Part shown: positions 1-4,721 of the stretch, one piece after another
Numbering within the stretch: position 1 is the stretch's first letter
Layout of the letters: each line of letters opens with the position of its first letter
Source of the DNA: Candidatus Hydrogenedentota bacterium
GTDB taxonomy: Bacteria > Hydrogenedentota > Hydrogenedentia > Hydrogenedentales > SLHB01
Direction of reading: 5' to 3'
NCBI GenBank assembly: GCA_016934125.1
Contig: JAFGTL010000132.1
Coordinates: 1-12,310, forward strand
DNA length: 12,310 nt
The notes under the pieces: model-generated
The model's database searches: none
Told to the model about the DNA's origin: nothing
The model's input: the letters and a program-made list of their open reading frames with translations, nothing else
Program-made: the position numbers and the translations under genes

Positions 1-99
1 CACGAGGAGGGCGAGGCTGAACACGAGGATCAGCGTGAACAGCGCCCATGCGGCCAAGAGGGCCTTGCGGAAGAACGCGACGCGATCGGTTGCCTTCAT
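1..99 (-). CDS. membrane protein, N-terminal fragment (unknown)
   Basis: Only the first 33 codons lie in the window; the gene continues past the left edge. The reading begins MKATDRVAFFRKALLAAWAL and runs into a strongly hydrophobic stretch (residues 13-33), after a short basic N-terminus. This is a signal anchor or first transmembrane helix. Its ATG overlaps the amidase stop in an ATGA arrangement (97-99 against 96-98), so translation is probably coupled to the amidase gene and the product may act in the same envelope process. Too little is present to name a family. Start and frame are well supported by the overlap; function is unknown. Confidence 0.6.
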   Translation of the reverse strand, partial: MKATDRVAFFRKALLAAWALFTLILVFSLALLV

Positions 100-1367
100 A
101 GGGCCGGCTCCTCGGCCACGGGCGAGGCCAGGTAGGCCTGAATGCCGGCGACGATGCCGCGAGCCAGTTGCTCCTGGTAGGCGTCTGTATCGAGGAGGGC
201 CTCCTCGGCGCCGTTAGTGAGGCAGCCGACCTCGATGAGGAAGCCCGGCATGCGCAAGTTCTCAAGCACGCGGCACCGAACCCGGTGAACGCCCCGGTTT
301 ACGGAGGACGTGGCCGACAACAGGGCCTCTGACACCGATTCAGCCACGCGGCCGCTCTCGACGGCCCATATCCCGGCATCCCGGCCTGCACCGCCGGACG
401 CGTCCAGCCCGGGGCTTGCGGCGGGCGCGCCGAGGGGGGTGGCTTCGCCCGGTGCGGGAGGCATATCGAGACCGTCGGGCGCCAGGCAGAAGATCTCGAA
501 GCCGTGGGCCGCGGGCGAGAAACTCGCACCGGCGTGCAGGCTGATGAAGAGCTGCCCCTTGTGGTAATTGGCGAAAGTGGTGCGGGCCGCCAACGACAAG
601 TCGGCGTCCTCCTGGCGGGTGAGGAGGACTTGTGCGCCCAAGGTACTCTGAACGGCCTGTTCGAGCTTGTGCGCGATGGCGAGCGACAGCGCCTTCTCCG
701 TAAGCCCGCCCCGGCCGACAGCGCCGTCGTCGGTGCCGCCATGGCCCGGATCGATGACGACGACCTCGAGCCGCGTCAGGCGGCCGGCCGGGGAACCGGG
801 CTGGGCCAGGGCCGCCGGGGCCGGTTCCGGGCTGAACAGATCGGCGAAGGCCTCGGGCTCCTGGGGCTCGACAAGCTCCTGCGACACCACGCGGGCATCG
901 GGGCGAGGCGACGCAGGGGCCGCGGGAGCCGGGCTCCGGCCGTCGATGGAATGGCGTACGTAGACGCGGAAGGCCTTCTCGAACAGGCGCTCGATGTCGC
1001 TGAGGGCGACGAGGAGGTGGACGTCTTCGCGCAGAACGGGGTGGCGCAACAGAAAGGGCCCGAGCGATGAGTTCACCTGGGTGTCATCCACGCGGAGCAA
1101 GGCGCTCTGACCGTTGAAGTCGACTTGCGCGCGCTCGGGAAAGAGGACGCACTCGCCGTGGAATTGGCGGATGACGCTGCTCAAGGGAACGTAGCTCGTG
1201 CCCTGGGCCTCGACGATCTCGGCGTTGGCGGTTCGGGTTTCGTCGCCGATCGAGGCCGCAAAGGACACCGTGGCGGCCGGGCTGGGCGCGGCCAGCGCAA
1301 GGGCCGCAACCGACAGAACACACCCCACCGCGAAAGGGATCCGTCTGGAGCGAGAACGAGAAGTCAT
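96..1367 (-). CDS. N-acetylmuramoyl-L-alanine amidase (Amidase_3 family), secreted
   Basis: A zinc peptidoglycan hydrolase that cuts the bond between N-acetylmuramic acid and L-alanine of the stem peptide, acting in the periplasm or envelope. The 423-residue product starts with a basic region and hydrophobic core ending near APSPAA (residues 1-32), a signal peptide. Residues about 40-135 look like a copper-amine-oxidase-N-like substrate or wall domain (VPLSSVIRQF, VHLLVALSDIERLF). Residues 140-198 are a Pro/Ala-rich linker. The catalytic domain spans about 200-415. Expected zinc ligands are His209 in DPGHGG, Glu224 in LTEKAL and His278 in SLHA; the catalytic Glu379 is in IEVGCLTN. The stretch 295-340 is Gly/Pro/Ala-rich, probably a loop over the active site. 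The start follows a 51-aa ORF by 19 bases with no strong Shine-Dalgarno; the stop overlaps the next ATG. All key residues are intact. Confidence 0.93.
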   Translation of the reverse strand: MTSRSRSRRIPFAVGCVLSVAALALAAPSPAATVSFAASIGDETRTANAEIVEAQGTSYVPLSSVIRQFHGECVLFPERAQVDFNGQSALLRVDDTQVNSSLGPFLLRHPVLREDVHLLVALSDIERLFEKAFRVYVRHSIDGRSPAPAAPASPRPDARVVSQELVEPQEPEAFADLFSPEPAPAALAQPGSPAGRLTRLEVVVIDPGHGGTDDGAVGRGGLTEKALSLAIAHKLEQAVQSTLGAQVLLTRQEDADLSLAARTTFANYHKGQLFISLHAGASFSPAAHGFEIFCLAPDGLDMPPAPGEATPLGAPAASPGLDASGGAGRDAGIWAVESGRVAESVSEALLSATSSVNRGVHRVRCRVLENLRMPGFLIEVGCLTNGAEEALLDTDAYQEQLARGIVAGIQAYLASPVAEEPAL

Positions 1368-1386
1368 GCCACCGCTTGTGTGCCAG

Positions 1387-1542
1387 TCATTTGTTGAGAT
1401 TGATGACGCGTTGCTCGATGATTACGCTTCGTTCTACGGGCCTGGGTTTTCCCCACGTCTTGAAAGTGTAGCCGAGGGTGACGAAAAAGGCAACGAACAA
1501 CGCGATCAGTATGCTCAGCCCGATCTTGTCCCGAGTTGTCAT
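1387..1542 (-). CDS. 51-aa single-pass membrane microprotein (unknown)
   Basis: A small ORF filling most of the gap before the amidase. The protein starts MTTRDKIGLSILIALFVAFF: a short charged N-terminus, one hydrophobic helix (about residues 7-25), then a basic, polar tail ending VINLNK. That is the pattern of a single-pass inner-membrane microprotein. Its ATG overlaps the stop of the 34-aa ORF upstream as ATGA (1540-1542 against 1539-1541), and its stop lies 19 bases before the amidase ATG, so it fits tightly in the operon. A weak purine run (GGAAG) precedes the start. G+C here is clearly lower than in neighbouring genes. I recognise no family; cell-wall or division-associated function is inferred only from position. 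Confidence 0.55.
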   Translation of the reverse strand: MTTRDKIGLSILIALFVAFFVTLGYTFKTWGKPRPVERSVIIEQRVINLNK

Positions 1543-1643
1543 CGTACAAGTACTTCCAGCGCCTTCAGCAGAACGCTAATCACGAAAACCACGAGGTCGC
1601 AAAGTTGTTCCCAAAGTTGCAGGACGATGTCAAGAATCGTCAT
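1539..1643 (-). CDS. 34-aa hydrophobic micro-ORF (unknown)
   Basis: A very short ORF beginning MTILDIVLQLWEQLCDLVVF and continuing as an almost uninterrupted hydrophobic helix to a Lys/Glu/Arg-containing end (VLLKALEVLVR). Its ATG lies inside the last codons of the zinc-ribbon gene (14-base overlap) and its stop overlaps the next ATG as ATGA. This would chain three genes by translational coupling. There is no clear Shine-Dalgarno, so expression would depend on ribosomes terminating at the upstream gene. The tight overlaps on both sides and the membrane-helix character favour a real gene, but the length is small enough for chance. No family recognised. Confidence 0.4.
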   Translation of the reverse strand: MTILDIVLQLWEQLCDLVVFVISVLLKALEVLVR

Positions 1644-2097
1644 CGCGGCGCATCAGATTCTTGCGGCGCTCAGCGCCAGTTGCCCGTTTCGAATCCAGGG
1701 AGTCGGGGATGTTGAAGGCCGTGCCGACGTCGACGGAGCGGCGCTTCGGGAGTCTGATTTTGGAGGTCTGCATGGCGATCTGCGCGTTCAGCTCTTGGAG
1801 GCACTTCTCGCAGAGCTTCTTGCTGACACTGATCGCGGGCGCACCGCACCGGCCGCAGCGGACTTGCCGGTTCGCGGCAGTTGTCTCGATACGGCCCGCC
1901 TCGAGCAGACGCAGCACGCATTCAATATCCACTTGGGCTGCCTCGGCCAAGTCTTCGGCCGACTGGTTGGGATGCTCCGCCAGGGACTGGCGGATCTTCT
2001 CGTAATCCTCTTCTTCGGCGTCCTGACATCGGGGGCAGACAAGAGGGCCGGTTTTGTCAAACATCTTGTTGCAGCGGGGACATGTTGCCAGGGGCAT
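1630..2097 (-). CDS. double zinc-ribbon / HTH protein, YvyF-like
   Basis: A 155-residue cytoplasmic protein with two zinc-binding cysteine clusters: Cys6, Cys9, Cys21 and Cys24 at the N-terminus, and Cys81, Cys84, Cys96 and Cys99 in the middle. Between them, residues about 30-70 (EEEDYEKIRQSLAEHPNQSA then a DLAEAAQVD...LRLLEAGRI stretch) look like a small winged or helix-turn-helix module. The N-terminal part closely resembles the flagellar-operon protein YvyF (TIGR03826), a small zinc-ribbon regulator; that match is from memory of the family pattern. The C-terminal 50 residues are basic and unstructured-looking. A good AGGAG Shine-Dalgarno lies a few bases before the ATG. It sits 18 bases after the membrane-anchored gene and overlaps the next micro-ORF. 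No other flagellar gene is visible here, so a motility role is uncertain; DNA, RNA or protein binding is inferred. Confidence 0.75.
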   Translation of the reverse strand: MPLATCPRCNKMFDKTGPLVCPRCQDAEEEDYEKIRQSLAEHPNQSAEDLAEAAQVDIECVLRLLEAGRIETTAANRQVRCGRCGAPAISVSKKLCEKCLQELNAQIAMQTSKIRLPKRRSVDVGTAFNIPDSLDSKRATGAERRKNLMRRDDDS

Positions 2098-2115
2098 GAG
2101 AACTCTCCTCGCGTT

Positions 2116-2778
2116 TCAGGGCCAATCGTACATCACCGAGCCGTGGTCGATATCCAGATTCCCGATGATACCGGCCTTGAGCACGTAACCATCTTTGGAG
2201 ACGTTTACGCCGACGGCAAGCGATCGAATCGGATGTCCGCGGCTGTCCCGAAGCGCCGCCGCAGGGGTCGGATACGTCACGCGGATCCATACGCGGTGAT
2301 CTGCGGGCCGGGCCAAATCCGTGCGTCCTTCATCGACGCCCAGCGGCGTAAGGGAAGCGCCCGGCGTAAACACGTACTGATCGGCAACGCCTTCCGGATG
2401 GAGCTGATGGCCTTCAACCGCCCGCTCGACGATCGCCTCCTTCAACTTCGCCCGCGCCGCGGCATCGTCGGCCTCGAGCGCCGCACGCCGCAGCCGCTCC
2501 TGCATCCACAGCGTCAGGGCGATCACCTCATCAGCATCGCCGTTGCACACGGCCCGCGCATACCTCATGGCCACGCTGTCGGGGCCGAGGCCCACCGAAC
2601 CCGTTGCAGGCGACGCAGTTGGTTCACCTTTGCCGGCCCCGGCATCGGGCTCTGGGCCGCCGGGCTGCGAACGCTGGGCGGGGGCCACGAAAGCCCGGGC
2701 AAACATGAGGCCCGCGGCCACCCCGAGCACAGCCACGGCAATCCACACACCAGGGCGCGCATTTGGTACTTTTATCAC
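2116..2778 (-). CDS. membrane-anchored protein of unknown function
   Basis: Taken here from GTG 2778, giving 220 residues. One hydrophobic segment (about residues 9-28, VWIAVAVLGVAAGLMFARAF) is followed by a Pro/Gly-rich linker and a soluble domain of about 150 residues. That domain begins SVAMRYARAVCNGDADEVIA, reminiscent of a helical or NTF2-like extracytoplasmic domain, and ends YDWP. The frame stays open upstream to ATG 2880 or GTG 2889, but that stretch is AT-richer, carries a good promoter (2785-2813) and gives an unconvincing N-terminus, so I prefer the internal GTG. A further in-frame GTG is at 2748. This is the first gene of the minus-strand operon, 18 bases before the zinc-ribbon gene. 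I do not recognise the family; the topology predicts a periplasmic soluble domain. Confidence 0.7.
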   Translation of the reverse strand: MIKVPNARPGVWIAVAVLGVAAGLMFARAFVAPAQRSQPGGPEPDAGAGKGEPTASPATGSVGLGPDSVAMRYARAVCNGDADEVIALTLWMQERLRRAALEADDAAARAKLKEAIVERAVEGHQLHPEGVADQYVFTPGASLTPLGVDEGRTDLARPADHRVWIRVTYPTPAAALRDSRGHPIRSLAVGVNVSKDGYVLKAGIIGNLDIDHGSVMYDWP

Positions 2779-2784
2779 TTGTGT

Positions 2785-2813
2785 ATAGTAACAAACCGCA
2801 CCAAACTCGTCAA
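2785..2813 (-). promoter_or_regulatory. sigma70-like promoter of the amidase operon
   Basis: Read on the minus strand: TTGACG (2808-2813), exactly 17 bases, then TACTAT (2785-2790), in a locally AT-rich stretch of an otherwise GC-rich window. The -35 matches the consensus at 5 of 6 positions and the -10 at 4 of 6. The predicted transcription start falls at about 2778, essentially on the preferred GTG start codon, implying a leaderless or nearly leaderless message. If translation starts at ATG 2880 instead, this would be inside coding sequence and the promoter call would fail. Confidence 0.5.
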
Positions 2814-2900
2814 CGGTATTGTAGCATATCGCGCCCAGCTTAGGGCTCCGCTCAAGGCGTCCTAACCAATTCTGTTTCATAGCGTTCACCCGTCACGCAG

Positions 2901-2933
2901 GCCGGCGGGACGCGTCGCCGGGATCCCGCCGGC
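2901..2933. repeat. 10-bp perfect inverted repeat, GC-rich
   Basis: GCCGGCGGGA (2901-2910) and TCCCGCCGGC (2924-2933) are exact reverse complements separated by 13 bases. It lies in the non-coding region between the divergent minus-strand operon and gcvT, with no T-run on either side, so it is not a standard intrinsic terminator. It could be a dispersed intergenic palindrome (REP-like) or a protein site; one copy only is seen in the window. Confidence 0.45.
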
Positions 2934-3030
2934 ATCCGGAAGCCGCGCCACGACGGCGAAGCGGGAACTCCTGACACTGTGAGGCCGGCTCTGCGGGTGT
3001 GGGGGCAGTCGGCGGGAGTCCGGATTGCCA

Positions 3031-3060
3031 TTGACACGGGCGTGTCCGGGATGGCACAGT
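3031..3060 (+). promoter_or_regulatory. candidate gcv operon promoter
   Basis: A perfect -35 hexamer TTGACA (3031-3036) is followed after 18 bases by a poor -10, CACAGT (3055-3060; 3 of 6 matches). The predicted start at about 3067 lies just 5' of the first paired base of the ZTP aptamer, which is where a riboswitch promoter should be. The -35 box overlaps a palindrome, GACACG-GG-CGTGTC (3033-3046), that could be an operator. The weak -10 implies low basal activity, activator dependence, or a wrong call. Confidence 0.35.
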
Positions 3061-3073
3061 GGGTGCCCGGACA
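3043..3073. repeat. inverted repeats flanking the gcv transcription start
   Basis: TGTCCGGG (3043-3050) and CCCGGACA (3066-3073) are perfect 8-bp reverse complements, 15 bases apart, spanning the candidate -10 and start site. A second palindrome, GACACG/CGTGTC (3033-3046, 2-base spacer), overlaps its left arm. They may be binding sites for a regulator, or, if transcription starts further upstream, a leader hairpin competing with the 5' edge of the riboswitch. Confidence 0.4.
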
Positions 3074-3167
3074 GTCCGCCGTGACTGGCGAGAAGCGTCC
3101 TGTAGGGCGCGAGCGTGGAACCGACCACGGGGGAGCGGCGGCTGTTGACTTGCCGTTCGCCTGGGCA
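3072..3167 (+). promoter_or_regulatory. ZTP (pfl) riboswitch controlling the gcv operon
   Basis: The conserved ZTP aptamer elements are present in order and pair as expected. P1 is CCGCC (3076-3080) with GGCGG (3137-3141). GTGACTGGCG (3081-3090) is the signature 5' block. P2 is CGTGG (3114-3118) with CCACG (3125-3129), followed by GGGGAGCGG. P3 is TGCC (3151-3154) with GGCA (3164-3167), its loop carrying CGCCTGGGCA (3158-3167). GGCG (3087-3090) can pair with CGCC (3158-3161) to form the known pseudoknot. An optional extra hairpin, GCGTCC-TGTA-GGGCGC (3095-3110), sits in the P1/P2 junction. The class binds ZTP/ZMP, made when 10-formyl-THF limits purine synthesis, and generally turns on one-carbon and purine genes. 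Here the downstream operon makes methylene-THF, an excellent functional fit. Identification is by motif and pairing; no covariance search was possible. Confidence 0.88.
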
Positions 3168-3270
3168 CGGGGACTGCGCAGGTGGAATGCCTGTCCTCCC
3201 TGGGATCTCTGACACACGGGGGAACACGGCAATGCCCTCCCGAAGGAGTGAGACGTGCAATACACTCCCC
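3166..3270 (+). promoter_or_regulatory. riboswitch expression platform over the gcvT start
   Basis: After the aptamer, CACGGGGACTG (3166-3176) can pair with CAGTCC-g-CCGTG (3072-3083; 11 bp, one bulge). That helix is exclusive with P1 and the P3 base, so it is a candidate ligand-free fold. Near the gene, GGAGTG (3245-3250) is perfectly complementary to CACTCC (3263-3268), placing the AAGGAG Shine-Dalgarno in a stem and the GTG start in its 12-base loop. CTCC-CGAA-GGAG (3237-3248) offers a second way to mask the same site. No T-run is seen, so translational control is more likely than attenuation. Confidence 0.5.
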
Positions 3271-4322
3271 TTCACGACGAACACGTAGCCGATGGCGGGA
3301 AAGTGGTCGATTTCCATGGCTGGGCGCTCCCCATCCAGTTCACGGGCATCCTCGACGAGCACGCCCACACGCGGACAAAGGCGAGCGTGTTCGACTGCTC
3401 GCACATGGCCGAGTTCACGATCCGCGGCCGCGATGCGATCCAGGCGTACAGCGGCCTCGTATGCTCCGATGTGGAGAAGATCGTGCCGGGCCGCGGGCGG
3501 TACGGGATGATGTTGAACGATTCGGGCGGCATCATCGACGATCTGATCACGATCAAGCTCGCCGAGGACGAGTTGTACGTCGTCACGAATGCGGGCCCGG
3601 CGGCGCGGGTGGCCGAGCGCATCTGCGGCGGGAACCCCGGCGCAGAGGATGTGTCGGCCCACACGGCCAAGATCGACATTCAGGGCCCGTTGTCGAGAGA
3701 AATCCTGGTGGGCGAGGGGATCGCGGAGGCCGGAAGCCTGAAGTACTTCCAGGCCTGCCGGGCCGCGTGGAGGGGAACCGAGCTCATTGTGTCGCGGACG
3801 GGCTACACGGGAGAGTTGGGTTACGAACTGTTTGTGGCCAACGAGGCCGCGCCGGCGTTGTGGCGCGCGTTGCGGGCCCACGACGCGGTGCGGCCGGCCG
3901 GGCTCGGTGCCCGCGACACGCTCCGCACCGAGATGGGCTATCTCCTGTCCGGGCAGGACTTCGATGAGTCGCGCACGCCCCTCGAGGCGGGGGCGGAATC
4001 GTTTGTGGCGTGGGATACCCCGTTCACCGGGCGCGATGCGCTCCTGGAACAACGCGAGCGGGGCGGATATCCGTTGCTGAGCGGTATCCGGACGGGCGAT
4101 CGCCGGGCGCCGCGGCCCGGCTTCGCGATCTGCCTTGGAGATGAATCGGTGGGGACGGTGACGAGCGGCACCTACGGCCCGAGCGTGGGCCACGGCATCG
4201 GGCTGGCCTACCTGCAGCAGGACGTGGCCGCGCCCGGCACCGGACTCAACGCAGGCCCGAAACACATTGCAGTCGAAACGGCACGGCCCCCCTTCTACGG
4301 CCAGGGCACGTGTCGAACCTGA
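3255..4322 (+). CDS. gcvT: glycine cleavage system T protein (aminomethyltransferase)
   Basis: Transfers the one-carbon unit from aminomethyl-lipoyl H protein to tetrahydrofolate, giving 5,10-methylene-THF and ammonia. The 355-residue product is slightly short of the usual 360-370 but complete. It begins MQYTPLHDEH (GTG start 3255, AAGGAG six bases upstream). Family motifs: VDFHGWALPIQF (18-29), DCSHMAEF (47-54), the folate-binding acidic GGIIDDL (91-97), LYVVTNA (107-113), RTGYTGELGYE (181-191), GLGARDTLR (216-224), FTGRDALL (257-264) and the C-terminal GTVTSGTYGP (300-309). It is the first gene behind the ZTP riboswitch; its start codon sits in a potential hairpin. The stop at 4322 overlaps the purine run that serves as the gcvH ribosome site. 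Confidence 0.96.
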   Translation: MQYTPLHDEHVADGGKVVDFHGWALPIQFTGILDEHAHTRTKASVFDCSHMAEFTIRGRDAIQAYSGLVCSDVEKIVPGRGRYGMMLNDSGGIIDDLITIKLAEDELYVVTNAGPAARVAERICGGNPGAEDVSAHTAKIDIQGPLSREILVGEGIAEAGSLKYFQACRAAWRGTELIVSRTGYTGELGYELFVANEAAPALWRALRAHDAVRPAGLGARDTLRTEMGYLLSGQDFDESRTPLEAGAESFVAWDTPFTGRDALLEQRERGGYPLLSGIRTGDRRAPRPGFAICLGDESVGTVTSGTYGPSVGHGIGLAYLQQDVAAPGTGLNAGPKHIAVETARPPFYGQGTCRT

Positions 4323-4334
4323 GGAGTTATCGCC

Positions 4335-4721
4335 ATGTTTCCAGCCGAATGTAGGTTCACGAAGGATCATGAATGGATCCGCGATGACGGCGGCCAGCAC
4401 ACCGTCGGCATCACCGCGTTTGCGGCCGAGCAACTCGGCGACGTCACCTATGTCGAGTTGCCCGAGCCGGGATCCCGGTTGAGCGCGGGCGACACGGCCG
4501 CGTCGGTGGAGTCCGTCAAGGCCGCGAGCGATGTCTATGCGCCGGCCGGCGGCGAAGTCTGCGAGGTGAACGAAGCCCTCGACGGCAAGCCCGAACTCGT
4601 CAACCAGGATCCCTATGGCGAGGGGTGGTTCTTCAAGCTGTCGGACGTCGATGCGGATGAACTCGAGCAGCTCATGGACGCGGCCGCCTATGAGCAGTTC
4701 GTGGGAGAACACAGCGAATGA
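4335..4721 (+). CDS. gcvH: glycine cleavage system H protein
   Basis: The lipoyl carrier that shuttles the aminomethyl group between the P, T and L proteins. It is 128 residues, the standard size. It opens FTKDHEW (8-14), continues VGITAFAAEQLGDVTYVELP (24-43), and has the lipoylation motif SVESVKAASDVYAPAGGEV, with Lys62 as the expected modified residue. The C-terminal DPYGEGWFFKL (92-102) is also typical. A GGAG at 4323-4326, immediately after the gcvT stop, lies 8 bases before the ATG. The stop overlaps the gcvPA ATG as ATGA. The lipoate ligase family gene at the end of this operon is the likely modifying enzyme. Confidence 0.97.
   Translation: MFPAECRFTKDHEWIRDDGGQHTVGITAFAAEQLGDVTYVELPEPGSRLSAGDTAASVESVKAASDVYAPAGGEVCEVNEALDGKPELVNQDPYGEGWFFKLSDVDADELEQLMDAAAYEQFVGEHSE

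Larger units (their letters stand above)
2890..3071. other. divergent intergenic region upstream of the riboswitch
   Basis: No convincing gene is present on either strand; the open frames here have no start-site support or family resemblance. It contains the 10-bp inverted repeat at 2901-2933, a weaker imperfect hairpin around 2963-3024, and the palindromes and promoter-like boxes listed separately at 3031-3073. It separates the divergent minus-strand operon and gcv transcripts. Confidence 0.6.

Noticed and set aside
1364..1549. 61-codon minus-strand frame ahead of the amidase
   Set aside because: A different frame in the same place gives a clean membrane microprotein with an ATGA overlap; this one is a polar, low-information shadow.
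1198..2865. Long 555-codon open frame on the plus strand opposite the amidase operon
   Set aside because: It runs antisense across several supported minus-strand genes and the promoter region, and has no recognisable motif or ribosome site.
2940..3254. Glycine riboswitch upstream of gcvT
   Set aside because: I looked for the CGAAGG-type core and ACTCTCAGG block of the glycine aptamer and did not find them in the right order; the leader fits the ZTP class instead.
2886..4712. Long 608-codon open frame on the minus strand opposite gcvT and gcvH
   Set aside because: It is antisense to clearly recognised gcvT/gcvH, has no domain pattern, and is rich in Arg/His/Gly/Ala as expected from the antisense of GC-rich codons.
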